Notes under the pieces: model-generated
The model's database searches: none
Seen by the model: the letters and a program-made list of their open reading frames with translations, nothing else
What the model was told of the DNA's origin: nothing
Assembly (NCBI RefSeq): GCF_020026455.1
Contig: NZ_JAHHQJ010000003.1
Location: 1 to 64,000, forward strand
DNA: 64,000 nt
Reading direction: 5' to 3'
Source of the DNA: Alistipes sp.
GTDB taxonomy: Bacteria > Bacteroidota > Bacteroidia > Bacteroidales > Rikenellaceae
In this document: piece by piece, positions 52,934-63,400 of the stretch
How positions within the stretch are numbered: position 1 is the first letter of the stretch
How the letters are laid out: every line of letters begins with the position of its first letter
Program-made: the position numbers and the translations under genes

Positions 52934-54589
52934 TCAGTATTCGCCTTTCCAGTTCGTACACCAGACCACCCCCTTTACATCGCCGAAGCCGCTGCATGTC
53001 TTCAGCTCCAGTTCGGGATGAAATCCCTCGAAGAGCCGGACCATATTCGCCTTCGACACATCCACGATGGCGATGTCTCCCAGCTCCTGGGCAACGGCCA
53101 GACGGAAATTGGGCTCCGGGCTATTCCCCCCGTAACCGTAGAACTCGCAAACGATCGGACTCGGGTAAATGCCCGTTATCCGGCTTTCGGCGCTGTAAGC
53201 CAGGAGATGGGTTTTCAGCTGCGTGCTGTAGACATACAGATTCCGGCCGCCGTCCGTGAAATAGAGGTAGGGATTCTTTTCGAAGTTGGAGGACATCCGG
53301 ATAATGCTCCTCGCATTCAGGACACCCGCGCCGCTGAACGGATACTGGTCGGTTGCCGAAATCAGGTGCGACCTGGAGGTGAGCTCCCGGACCGCGAACT
53401 CATGGATCTGGTAGTTACCGGTCCCGTTCACGTCGATTATGGACAGGTAATCGGACCAAAAGGAGAGCCCTCCGGTAAGCGGATCGACATCCTTTTTCTC
53501 ATAGGCCCCGAAAGCCAGACAGCGCGTGCCCGCCCCCATATTGTCCACGCGGAGGACGCCGGAGGGGATCTCCAGCTCCCGATCGTAGGTCTTCAGATAT
53601 ACGATGTCGGGACGGTAGACGGCGTCCCATCCATAGGCATCCACAATGGCGATGAAGCGCCCGTGCTGCTCGTCGTAGAGGATGCAGTTCTCCTCGTCGG
53701 CACACCAGTAGGTGACATTGTGAAACGGTGCAAAATGCGTGATGCGGCTGCCGCCTTCGAAATGACAGGGCATGGCCGGATACTTGCCGTAATAGGGGAT
53801 CTCATGGTTGTCGTAGCCCACACCGCGGATATACACATCGCCCTCCCGCGAACAGAGGGCATAGTATTTCACCTTGAATGCGAAGTCCGTCAGATGGAGG
53901 TCGTCGGGCTCCTTCCCGCCCTCGAATTCGTCGGCCAGCCACATGTCTTTCTGCAGCGAGTTGCCGTCGAGCGTCACGCTGCCGCTCCCCTGATTGATGA
54001 TGATTTTGGGCAGTCCGGCGACATATACTCCCGGAATCGAGCCCAGGACATAGTAATAATGAATGCTCCGGGGATCCTCGCCCAAACCTCCCTCCACCAG
54101 ATCCCGGTCGATGTGGTGCGAGACTTTCAGATCGGGCGTAATGAACGAAAGAGTCGATTTCCCGTCGCCCATGTCCGACAGGACCATCCACCCCCAATCG
54201 AAGTTGTTCTTGGCGTTGATGGAGATTTTGTCGCTGATATAGGTCTCGCCCGTCTCCCTGTTGATGACCTTGATGACCAGCTCGTAGGCTCCGCCCCGGG
54301 AGAACGAGTACTTCAGGACACGGCCGGTGTAGACCATCTCCCGGTTCATGTACCATTCGATGGCGAAGCTCTCGTCGATGTTCTCCACCTCCTTGGAGAA
54401 CTTCACGGGAGCCTCCAGCTCAAAGGGCGTATCCACCGTGAACGTATAATCGGAGGCGATGCCGTTGGTAAAGGTCACCTTGGCGGAATCCCGGTAGTCG
54501 TAATTCCCCTCGTCCCGGTAACAGCCGCCCGCCAGGAGCGGGATGCAGAGCCCCGCCAGCAGAATCTTATGGTTCAGAAATCGCCTCAT
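52934..54589 (-). CDS. PKD-like family lipoprotein
   Basis: 551 residues. Lipobox LLAGGC with Cys23, then YRDEGNYDYRDSAKVTFTNG, a start I associate with PKD-like (PF16407-type) SusD-neighbour lipoproteins. Residues of about 30-130 form Ig/PKD-like sandwiches (YELVIKVINRETGETYISDK), and the remaining 400 residues look like beta-propeller repeats (YYVLGSIPGVYVAGLPKIII). Its ATG overlaps the stop of the DUF4843 gene (TGATG), so the two are translationally coupled. Probably a surface ligand-binding lipoprotein of the SusCD-protease system. Confidence 0.78.
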   Translation of the reverse strand: MRRFLNHKILLAGLCIPLLAGGCYRDEGNYDYRDSAKVTFTNGIASDYTFTVDTPFELEAPVKFSKEVENIDESFAIEWYMNREMVYTGRVLKYSFSRGGAYELVIKVINRETGETYISDKISINAKNNFDWGWMVLSDMGDGKSTLSFITPDLKVSHHIDRDLVEGGLGEDPRSIHYYYVLGSIPGVYVAGLPKIIINQGSGSVTLDGNSLQKDMWLADEFEGGKEPDDLHLTDFAFKVKYYALCSREGDVYIRGVGYDNHEIPYYGKYPAMPCHFEGGSRITHFAPFHNVTYWCADEENCILYDEQHGRFIAIVDAYGWDAVYRPDIVYLKTYDRELEIPSGVLRVDNMGAGTRCLAFGAYEKKDVDPLTGGLSFWSDYLSIIDVNGTGNYQIHEFAVRELTSRSHLISATDQYPFSGAGVLNARSIIRMSSNFEKNPYLYFTDGGRNLYVYSTQLKTHLLAYSAESRITGIYPSPIVCEFYGYGGNSPEPNFRLAVAQELGDIAIVDVSKANMVRLFEGFHPELELKTCSGFGDVKGVVWCTNWKGEY

Positions 54590-55308
54590 CAGTCCAGAAT
54601 CGTGTCATACAGCGGCGTCGTGCCGTCCGCATCGTAATATTGATAATTGCCCCTGGCCCACTCCTGCTTCCACCAGGCCTTGAAGTCGGCGATCAGACGG
54701 GTAAATTCGATGCCGGTGTATCCGTCGAGCGAGTCGAGGATCTTCCCGTCCATGAAGATGATGAATACCCGATATTTCAGGTCCGAATATTCGCCCAGAT
54801 TGACGGCCGCACTCTGCTCCCACCACCGGGGCCGGGAGACCTGGTCCCTTACGTTGATCGTCACATACCGGAATTCGGACGGACCGATGCGGCATCCTTC
54901 CGCCTTGTCCAGACAGAGGGTCAGCGTGTATCGGGTCTTGAGCAGCTCCTTGTTGCGGAGCACCCTCACCTCGTAGATGTCGTCGGGCCGCCCCCGGTGG
55001 AAGACACCCTCCGGCAGCGGCAGATAGTCGGATCCGGCCTTCGCGGTGGTTTTCTCCGGCACGACCGACACGACATACCGGATATCCGTCTCGGGCAGGT
55101 ATCCCAGCAGCGTCATCCGGGCCTTCGCCGTCCCTTCAAACGCAAGCGGGGCATCCGTAGCAAAATTGAAATTGACGGTTTGCGGGCTCCGGTCGTCCAT
55201 GCCGGTGAAATGGAGGTAGGTGTCCCCATGGTAGACGCCGAGCTTCTCCTCGGAACAGGAGATCGGGAGCAGCAGCAGGGCAATCAGATATTGAAGCAGT
55301 TGTTTCAT
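54589..55308 (-). CDS. DUF4843 lipoprotein
   Basis: 239 residues from the ATG at 55308. A longer frame would overlap the SusD gene and push the signal peptide (MKQLLQYLIALLLLPISC; Cys18) inside. The body VYHGDTYLHFTGMDDRSPQT, then VNFNFATDAPLAFEGTAKAR and the later KAGSDYLPLPEGVFHRGRPD, matches DUF4843, a sandwich domain found almost only next to SusC/SusD and PKD-like lipoproteins. The C-terminal FKAWWKQEWARGNYQYYDAD is typical of the family. Its stop overlaps the next start by one base. Confidence 0.82.
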   Translation of the reverse strand: MKQLLQYLIALLLLPISCSEEKLGVYHGDTYLHFTGMDDRSPQTVNFNFATDAPLAFEGTAKARMTLLGYLPETDIRYVVSVVPEKTTAKAGSDYLPLPEGVFHRGRPDDIYEVRVLRNKELLKTRYTLTLCLDKAEGCRIGPSEFRYVTINVRDQVSRPRWWEQSAAVNLGEYSDLKYRVFIIFMDGKILDSLDGYTGIEFTRLIADFKAWWKQEWARGNYQYYDADGTTPLYDTILD

Positions 55309-55342
55309 GTCGTTAGGATCTTCGCCGGATTCATTCGGCATT

Positions 55343-56902
55343 TCAATTCAGCGTTTCACTCGACGGTATCGGCAGGACGTAGGCCCCCGACATCCTCACC
55401 TCGCCCTCTTCGTCGGAACCGGGGACATGCGGGAGGTTCAGCCGCTTGTAGGCGTAGAACGTCCCGCCTTCGGCCAGCATCTCCTTGCGGATGTCCAGCA
55501 GAATCTCTTCCATCAGCTCCTCCCGGGTTTTGACCGTGAGCGAAAGCGATCGTGCGGCACCGCGGGCCCTCCTCACGATCTCCAGATAGGCGATTCCCTC
55601 GTTTATCTTCCCCTCGTGACAACAGATTTCGGCCAGAATGTGACAAACCTCGCCGAACCGGATAACAGGGATCATCGGATTCTCCATTCCGCTCACCGTC
55701 GCCTCGATGGAGGGGTTGTATTTGAGGGAGTAGTATTTGGAACGGGTCTCATTGGTGGTGCCGAGCAGGAAATCCAGCCGGTAGTCGGTATATACGCCCG
55801 TCTTGTCCGAGGCAAAGAGAGTCCGGACATTGGCCAAAGGCAGACGGGTGGTGCCGGAGGCTCCCGACGTGCGCCATACGGACGACTCGTAGTCGGCGGC
55901 CAGCTGCTTCTTGTAGAGTCCGAACAGCACGTCATGCGAAACTTTGGTGTAGCGGGAATCCAGGTTGCAGGTGATGTTGCCCTCCGACGTAAATCCGACC
56001 CAGCCTTTTTCCTTGTAAAACCGGTCGTAAAGTTCGGTTGCGGCCATCTTCGCATTCTGGTAGAACCTCGGTCCGGCATAAAGACATACGCGGGCCTGAA
56101 GTCCTAGCAGGGCCATATAATTCAGGCGCAGGCCCCGCGACCAGAAAAAGATCCCCATTTCGTCGACATACATGGAGGAGTAGAAGCGGTAACGGGCGTT
56201 CCATTCGGCCGTCGGTTGATACATGTTCGACGCATACATGGCCTTGGGGTGTATCTCGGTGTCGAACCGGCGCAGGATCTCCTCCGCCGCGATCAGGTCT
56301 TTCAGCACCTTTTCGATGAACTCCTCCACGCCGATTTTGCCGGCGATGTTGTCCTGATAGGAGTCACGGTAAGGCAGATAGCCCCCCGACGGATTCGTAA
56401 CGGGCGCCGGGGCGAAGAGCCGGAGCAGGTCGAAATGCATCATGCCCCTGAGGGCAAGCGCTTCGGCGTAGATGAGGTTCTTCTCCTCCTCCCCATATTC
56501 GAACAGACGGCTGTCGGCCTTGACGACATGCTCTATGAGTTTGTTCAGATTGGCTATGACCCTGTAACCCTTTTCCCAGATGGCGGTCACCACCGGTTCG
56601 GTCTCGACCGAATTGTAAACCAACGCTGCGGCATCGGCATAGAGCGGGCTCTCGGTCCGGGTTTTCTGGTTGTACTGCTGGGAAACGGCACTCAGGAAGC
56701 CCCAGGTCAATTCCCGGCCGTAGAGTTCGTCTCCGGCCAGATTGGCATAGATGCCGTTGAGGGCGTTTCGGCATCCGAACCCCGTGGAAAACAGGTCCTT
56801 ATCGGAGATCGCATTCTCGGGCGTGACATTCAGCCAGCCGTTGCAGGAAGCGAGGAGAACCACCGCCGCCACCGCCATGAATCCTCTGGATAACTTACTC
56901 AT
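55343..56902 (-). CDS. SusD/RagB-family lipoprotein (protease operon)
   Basis: 519 residues. Lipobox VLLASC with Cys20, then NGWLNVTPENAISDKDLFST, the usual SusD start. The family motif NLIYAEALALRGMMHFDLLR is present, followed by TPR-like helices. The C-terminal LLDIRKEMLAEGGTFYAYKR completes the RagB fold. It starts 8 bases after the SusC gene. In Porphyromonas the homologous RagA/RagB pair imports oligopeptides; with a protease and no glycosidase in this operon, peptide ligands are plausible. Confidence 0.93.
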   Translation of the reverse strand: MSKLSRGFMAVAAVVLLASCNGWLNVTPENAISDKDLFSTGFGCRNALNGIYANLAGDELYGRELTWGFLSAVSQQYNQKTRTESPLYADAAALVYNSVETEPVVTAIWEKGYRVIANLNKLIEHVVKADSRLFEYGEEEKNLIYAEALALRGMMHFDLLRLFAPAPVTNPSGGYLPYRDSYQDNIAGKIGVEEFIEKVLKDLIAAEEILRRFDTEIHPKAMYASNMYQPTAEWNARYRFYSSMYVDEMGIFFWSRGLRLNYMALLGLQARVCLYAGPRFYQNAKMAATELYDRFYKEKGWVGFTSEGNITCNLDSRYTKVSHDVLFGLYKKQLAADYESSVWRTSGASGTTRLPLANVRTLFASDKTGVYTDYRLDFLLGTTNETRSKYYSLKYNPSIEATVSGMENPMIPVIRFGEVCHILAEICCHEGKINEGIAYLEIVRRARGAARSLSLTVKTREELMEEILLDIRKEMLAEGGTFYAYKRLNLPHVPGSDEEGEVRMSGAYVLPIPSSETLN

Positions 56903-56910
56903 CGACAGGC

Positions 56911-59900
56911 TCAGAATTTAATGTTGATATTGAGATTAAACGAACGCGCGAAGGGATAGTCCAGCCCTCGCTCCTGCCGGATGGAGGACCAGTAGCAGAG
57001 GTTGTTCATCGTGCAGGAAACATGGAGTGCCGAGATCTTCAGCCGCTCCAGGAACCGGGCTTTGAGGTGATAGCTCATGGTCAGCGACCCCCATTGCAAC
57101 GTGTTGTTCTTCTGCACGAAGCGGGATGATGCCCCGGTCGTGATGTTCCGGTCCCTGATGTCTTTCATGGTCGTCACGTCGCCGGGTTTGGTCCAACGGT
57201 CGTAGAGCACCCTCCGGTCGGCATTGCTGTTTTTGATATCCGCATTTTCGACATAGGAGACCAGCGTCTGGTTGTAGGCGTCGCCTCCAAAGGTGTAGAG
57301 GAAGGAGGTGAACAGGGAGAAGCGCTTGTAGGAGACGGTGCACCCGAAGGAGCCCTGTCCCTTGGGCGCCGTGTCGCCGATGACGGACCATTCGTCGGCC
57401 GACCACCTGTCGGTGACGTCGCCGTTTCTGCGCAAAAAGATCTCCTTGCCGTTGGAGGGGCTGATGCCCAGCGACTTCATGCCGTAGATGGATGTCAGCG
57501 ACGCCCCTTCGTAATATTTCAGATAGGTCCGGGAATATTTTTCGTTGTTGCTGCTTTCGGGGTTGTAGCCGTTGAACAGCTCCTCGACCCGCTTGTTGTA
57601 GTCCCTCATGCTCTGCGAGATCTCGACAATTCGGTTTCTGTTGCGCGAGAAGTTGCCGTAGACCTGGACCAGCCAGTTTCGGTCGCCATACAACCGGGTC
57701 CTCAACTCCAGTTCGACGCCCGTATTCTTAACCTTCCCCATGTTCTCCTTGTAGGCCGTGAATCCGGAGGAGGAGGGTATCGTATAGTCGGTTATAAGGT
57801 CTACCGTGCGCTCGTTGTAAGCCGAGACCCTTACATGGACGAGGTCCTGCCACAACCCCACCTCGATGCCTGCGTCGAGGGTGTACTTGCGCTCCCATTT
57901 CAGACCGGGATTCCCCTTCTGGTAGAGGAAGACCCCATAGCCGGTGGGATACCAGCCGTCGGTGTGCAGCTGGTACATGTCCCTGGCGGAATAGAGTGAG
58001 AAGTTGGTCTTGCCGGTCAATCCGTAGGAGGCGCGTAACTTCAGGGTGGAGATCACCCTGTTGTCCTTCAGAAAGTCGTAATTGTGGATGTTGACACCGG
58101 TTCCCACCGCCCAGAAATTGGACCACCGCCTGTCGGCTCCGAATTCGGAAGAGCCGTCGATGCGTCCCGTCATGTCGGCCAGATAGATGTTGTCGCAGGT
58201 ATAGTTCACGGTCAGCAGTCCTCCCGCCAGACGGGTCGTGTTGTCCAGGGTGCCGGGCTTGCCGTACACTTCAGCCGCATAGTTGGGCGAAATCAGATCG
58301 CCGCCGGGGAATCCGCGGTAATTGATTTGCGAAGCACTGGTTTGCGTCTGCCGGATATTGGCCGACAGGCAGAAATTCAGGCTATGCCTGCCGAACGTGT
58401 TGTTGTACATCAGCGAGAGGCTTCCGTCCATGACGGTACGCTTCTGCCTCGACTCCATCTTATCGCCGTTCAGGCTACCGGACGAAGAGGAGTAGCTGGC
58501 CGAAGCCGGATCCTTGTACAGCTCCTGGGTGCTGTCCCGCATCAGGACGGAAAACTGTCCGCGCAAACGCAGCTTGTCGGTGATGTGCCAGTTCAGGCTC
58601 AGGTCGTCTGCCACCTCGTTATAGACGGACCGGTCGTAGCTGTTGTAGAAATTGATCTCATAGAGGGGGTTTACCAGCGATCCCGAATAGCCGCCGAAAT
58701 TCTCCAGCCGCCGCACGTAATGCCCCTCCGCATCATGGATTCGCATGTAGGGAAGCAGATGCGAGTAGTCGCTGAAGGTGTTGAAAGGCACGTCCGAACT
58801 CTTGTTGTAGGTATAGGTCACCTTGTTCCTGATCTGCAGTCCCCCGAAGCGGTAGTCGATGTAGAATGCGACGTTGGTGTTTTTCCGGTCCGAATGCTTC
58901 ATCACGCCATCCGTTCCCCGGTATCCGAGTTCGACGCCCCACCGCACGTCATTCTCGCCTCCGTCCATGAAGACCGAATGCCTGTTGCTGAAAGCCGTGC
59001 GCAGCCCCTGCGAAAGCCAATAGGTGTCGACTCCGGTCAGCACGTTGTTGAGCCGCTGGTAGTAGGCGTCGGTATAGGGGGCGATTTCGGGCGTGGAGCT
59101 GTCATAGAGTCCGGCCAGACGTTCGGCCTCGAGCTTTTCCCGAGCATTCATCAGGTTGTACGACGACAGATCGGGGGCCTCGACCGAAAAGTTCCCCATG
59201 TACTGCACCCGAAACTTGCCGGCCTCCGGGGCACGCCGTTCGACGACGATCACGCCGTTTGCGGCACGGGATCCGTACATGGCCGTGGCGGCGGCATCCT
59301 TGAGGATATTGATGCTGTGGACGCTGTTGATGTCGAGGTCGTAGATCTTCTCGACATCGACCTCGAATCCGTCGAGGATGAAAATGGGCAAATTGGAATT
59401 CCCCACCAGCACCTCCCTCGAGATGGCCGAAGCGGAGGTTTCGCTCAGCGCCGTCTGGCCGATTCCCGTCTGGCCGCGCAAGACGAATTTGGGCAGTGCA
59501 TTCGGATCGGCTCCGGCGGAGAGGTTCTCCTGTATCCTGAAGGAGGGGTCAAAGGTCTGAATGGCCGCAATGAGGTTGTTGGGGTTCACCTGCAGCAGCT
59601 CTTCCTTCCCGATCTTCGTCGTGTTGCCCGTGAAGCTCTCCTTCCGAATCAGGTTGTACCCGGTAACGATCACGTCCTGAATGCTCTCCAAAGCCTCAAC
59701 CAGCATCACGTCAATGTTCTCCTTCGTCGCCACCGCGACGGTACTGCTCTCAAAGCCGATGTAGGAGAAGCTGATCACCCCTCCCTGATCGGGGATTTTC
59801 AACACATAACAGCCGTTGGAATCGGTTATTTCCCCGTGCGACGAACCTTTCAGGAGCACCGTCACCCCGACCATCGGTTTCTTCGATATTTTTTCCAGAA

Positions 59901-60036
59901 CCCGGCCGTAGACATAGTTCCCCTGAGCAGGAAGTTTGAATGGCTTTTGGGCGCGGCTTTCGAGGTGGGTGGCGAGAAGTAGCGTACTTAAAAGCAACAG
60001 AAATCCACCTGCATGTGCAGAGATTTTATTTTGCAT
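56911..60036 (-). CDS. SusC/RagA TonB-dependent transporter (protease operon)
   Basis: 1041 residues. Signal ends LESRAQ, then a CarboxypepD-like domain (YVYGRVLEKISKKPMVGVTV) at about 42-115 and a plug with IQDVIVTGYNLIRKESFTGN. The plug loop DAAATAMYGSRAANGVIVVE is standard, and the barrel ends FARSFNLNINIKF. No STN domain. First gene of a six-gene operon with an exact housekeeping-type promoter only about 17 bases upstream, so expression may be constitutive rather than sigma-switched. Together with RagB, DUF4843 and a protease it suggests peptide import. Confidence 0.94.
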   Translation of the reverse strand: MQNKISAHAGGFLLLLSTLLLATHLESRAQKPFKLPAQGNYVYGRVLEKISKKPMVGVTVLLKGSSHGEITDSNGCYVLKIPDQGGVISFSYIGFESSTVAVATKENIDVMLVEALESIQDVIVTGYNLIRKESFTGNTTKIGKEELLQVNPNNLIAAIQTFDPSFRIQENLSAGADPNALPKFVLRGQTGIGQTALSETSASAISREVLVGNSNLPIFILDGFEVDVEKIYDLDINSVHSINILKDAAATAMYGSRAANGVIVVERRAPEAGKFRVQYMGNFSVEAPDLSSYNLMNAREKLEAERLAGLYDSSTPEIAPYTDAYYQRLNNVLTGVDTYWLSQGLRTAFSNRHSVFMDGGENDVRWGVELGYRGTDGVMKHSDRKNTNVAFYIDYRFGGLQIRNKVTYTYNKSSDVPFNTFSDYSHLLPYMRIHDAEGHYVRRLENFGGYSGSLVNPLYEINFYNSYDRSVYNEVADDLSLNWHITDKLRLRGQFSVLMRDSTQELYKDPASASYSSSSGSLNGDKMESRQKRTVMDGSLSLMYNNTFGRHSLNFCLSANIRQTQTSASQINYRGFPGGDLISPNYAAEVYGKPGTLDNTTRLAGGLLTVNYTCDNIYLADMTGRIDGSSEFGADRRWSNFWAVGTGVNIHNYDFLKDNRVISTLKLRASYGLTGKTNFSLYSARDMYQLHTDGWYPTGYGVFLYQKGNPGLKWERKYTLDAGIEVGLWQDLVHVRVSAYNERTVDLITDYTIPSSSGFTAYKENMGKVKNTGVELELRTRLYGDRNWLVQVYGNFSRNRNRIVEISQSMRDYNKRVEELFNGYNPESSNNEKYSRTYLKYYEGASLTSIYGMKSLGISPSNGKEIFLRRNGDVTDRWSADEWSVIGDTAPKGQGSFGCTVSYKRFSLFTSFLYTFGGDAYNQTLVSYVENADIKNSNADRRVLYDRWTKPGDVTTMKDIRDRNITTGASSRFVQKNNTLQWGSLTMSYHLKARFLERLKISALHVSCTMNNLCYWSSIRQERGLDYPFARSFNLNINIKF

Positions 60037-60059
60037 GTTTTCCTTTGCTAAAAACGCCG

Positions 60060-60090
60060 CAAAAATAAACAGTTCCAGGAGCCCTCACAA
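60060..60090 (-). promoter_or_regulatory. Promoter of the SusC/SusD-protease operon
   Basis: Minus strand: TTG (60090-60088), 20-base spacer, TATTTTTG (60067-60060): an exact Bacteroidetes promoter. Start of transcription near 60053, giving a very short leader before the ATG at 60036. Confidence 0.82.
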
Positions 60091-60462
60091 TCGCATCTTT
60101 TAGGTATTCTTCCGGGACAGCCGGGTCCATTCCGTCCCCTCTTCCGGAAGAATGGGGAGGGCCTGAGGCGAAGAGATCGGAAATGCCCGGAAAATATCCG
60201 GAAAATGTCCGACATTCCGATACCTCCGGGGCGCTTGGGACAAACGGGGCGACAAACGACCCGGGAAAGGTGCTGCCCGGATCATGACCGCCACCGGCAA
60301 AAGCCCGAAACACCGCGGCCGCTGCTTTTTTCGACCGCCATATTTGGAGTTTTCCGACATTTTCCCGAAATTTACCCAATCGGGTCGCTTCAAAGGTCCG
60401 GCGCACAGCGCCAACCGCCGCCCCGACAGGCCACGACTAAACCTTAAAAACAGAGATAACCG
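60091..60462. other. Divergent intergenic region upstream of GH2 gene
   Basis: No supported gene. No clear TAnnTTTG promoter for the GH2 gene was found (CATATTTG at 60339-60346 is the nearest, without a -33). Short overlapping frames here have no protein features. Confidence 0.5.
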
Positions 60463-63400
60463 ATGAAGAAAACCCTCTTATGCTGCCTGGCCGCTGCTGC
60501 GACGCTGACGGCCGGTGCGCAGAGCAACGAATGGCAGGACGCCGGCGTGAATGCCGTGAACCGGATGCCGATGCACAGCTCCTGGTTCGCATACGAGTCG
60601 CCGGAAGCCGCACAGGCGGGCGACAAGACCCGTTCGGAGCGGTTCGTCACGCTGAATGGAAACTGGAAATTCAACTGGGTGCGCGATGCCGACCAACGTC
60701 CGACGGACTTTTTCCGTGTCGGATTCAACGACAAAGGCTGGGACGAGATGCCCGTGCCGGGACTCTGGGAACTGAACGGATACGGCGATCCGATCTACCT
60801 CAACGTCGGCTATGCCTGGCGGGACTGGTTCAAAAACGATCCGCCGCACGTTCCCGTCGCGCAGAACCACGTGGGTTCCTACCGCCGCACGGTCGACATC
60901 CCCGCAGCATGGGCTGGCCGGCAGATCGTCGCGCATTTCGGCTCGGTGACGTCGAACATCTACCTCTGGGTCAACGGCCACTATGTGGGCTACAGCGAGG
61001 ACAGCAAGCTGGAGGCCGAGTTCGACCTGACGCCCTACGTGAAACCCGGGCAGAACTTCATCGCCTTCCAGGTCTTCCGCTGGTGCGACGGCACCTACCT
61101 CGAAGACCAGGACTTCTTCCGCCTTTCGGGTGTGGCCCGCGACAGCTACCTCTATGCGCGTGACAAACGCCAAATCGCCGATCTCCAGGTCAACGCCACA
61201 CCTTCGGCCGACTACACCTCGGGAACGGTATCCGTCAAAGCCCTCTTCCCCAGGCAGACGCGGGGATGCAGCCTCGAACTGACACTCACCGACGCCCAGG
61301 GGCGCAACGTTGCCTCGCAGCAGCTGCGCGTCACCAAGGACGAGGAGCACTGCACGCTCGACGCCGGGAAAGTGGCCCTGTGGAGCGCCGAGACCCCCGC
61401 ACTGTACCAACTGACGGCGACACTCCGCTCATCGGCGGGCGAAGTGATCGAGGTCATTCCGCTCCGGATCGGATTCCGCGACGTGAAGATCGAAGGCGGG
61501 CAGCTGCTCGTCAACAGCCGGCCGGTGCTGATCAAGGGCGCCAACCGGCATGAGATCGACCCCGACTACGGCTATTGCGTATCCGAAGAGCGCATGCTGG
61601 AGGACATCCGCATCATGAAGGAGAACAACATCAACGCCGTGCGCACGTGCCACTACCCCGACGATGCCCTCTGGTACTCGCTCTGCGACCAATACGGACT
61701 CTACGTCGTGGCCGAGGCCAACGTCGAGTCGCACGGCATGGGCTACGACGAAAAGACGCTGGCCCGAAATCCGCTCTACGCCAAGGCGCATCTGGAGCGC
61801 AACCAGCGCAACGTGCAGCGCAGCATCAACCATCCGTCGGTCATCATCTGGTCGCTGGGCAACGAAGCGGGCGACGGTCCGAACTTCAGCGCCTGCTACG
61901 ACTGGATTAAGCAGTACGACCCGACACGTCCGGTACACTACGAACGGGCCGTCTATTCGCCCGGCAGCCGCAACACGGACATCATCTGCCCGATGTACTG
62001 GGACTACGAGCAGTGTGAGAAATACCTCGCCGGGAATCCCGAGAAACCGCTGATCCAGTGCGAATATGCCCACGCCATGGGCAACTCGATGGGCGGCTTC
62101 CGCGAATACTGGGAGCTGATCCGCCGCCAACCGAAATATCAGGGCGGCTTCATCTGGGACTTCGTGGACCAGTCGCTGCGCAAGAAGGGCCGCGACGGGG
62201 TGACGATCTACGGCTACGGCGGCGACTGGAACCCCTACGATCCCTCGGACCAGAATTTCTGCAACAACGGCCTGATCGGTCCCGACCGCACGCCGAATCC
62301 CCACATGGAGGAGGTGCGCTACCACTACCAGTCGATCTGGACGACGTGGGCCGACGATACGAAGAACAGGATCGAGGTCCTCAACGAAAACTTCTTCCAA
62401 GACCTCGGAAACTACGATCTGCACTGGGAAGTGCTCTGCGACGGGAAGCCCCTGTGCAGAGGCGTCGTCGACGGATTGGAAACCGCGCCGCAGCAGAGCA
62501 TGCACATCGCACTCCCCTACGACCCGGCCACGCTGCCCGCCGCGGGCGAGCTGCTGCTCGACGTGGCCTACCGGCTCAAGACGGCCGAAGGCATCCTGCC
62601 CGCGGGCCACACCGCGGCCCGTGCCCAGTTGCCGATCCGCGAATATGTCTTCACGGCCCCCGCGGCGAAATCCGCGGCCGAAGGGGAACAGCTCTCCGTT
62701 GCGGACAACCATGCCGACTACCTGATCGTCTCGGGCAACGGCCTGCGGCTGGACTTCAGCCGCCAGACGGGCTTCATCACCCGCTACGAAGCCTGCGGGC
62801 TCGATTTTCTGGCCGACGGCTCCTCGCTGCGCCCCAACTTCTGGCGCGCGCCGACCGACAACGACTTCGGCGCCGGGCTGCAAAACAAAATGGCCGTCTG
62901 GAAAGAGCCGAAGATGCAACTCTCGGCACTCACCCATGCGGAGGCCGACGGCATCGTCACCGTGAAGGCCAACTATGAACTGCCCGAGGTACAGGCCACG
63001 CTGGAGATCGCATACGCCGTCGACAACACGGGAGCCCTGACCATCGAGCAGTCGCTGCATGCCACGCCGGGAGCCGAGGTTCCCGACATGTTCCGCTTCG
63101 GCATGCGCTTCGAGATGCCCGAGGCATTCGACCGCCTGCAATACTACGGCCGCGGCCCGGGCGAGAACTATGCCGACCGCAAATCGTCGACCTTCGTGGG
63201 ACTTTACCGCCAGAGTGTCGACGAGCAGTTCTACCCCTACATCCGCCCGCAGGAGACCGGCACGAAGAGCGACCTGCGCTGGTGGCACCTCGCGGACATC
63301 GGCGGACGGGGTCTCACGGTGACCTCCGAAGCCCCGTTCTCCGCCTCGGCGCTCCACTACCCGCTGGAGTTGCTCGACGAAGGAGCCGCCAAACAGCAGG

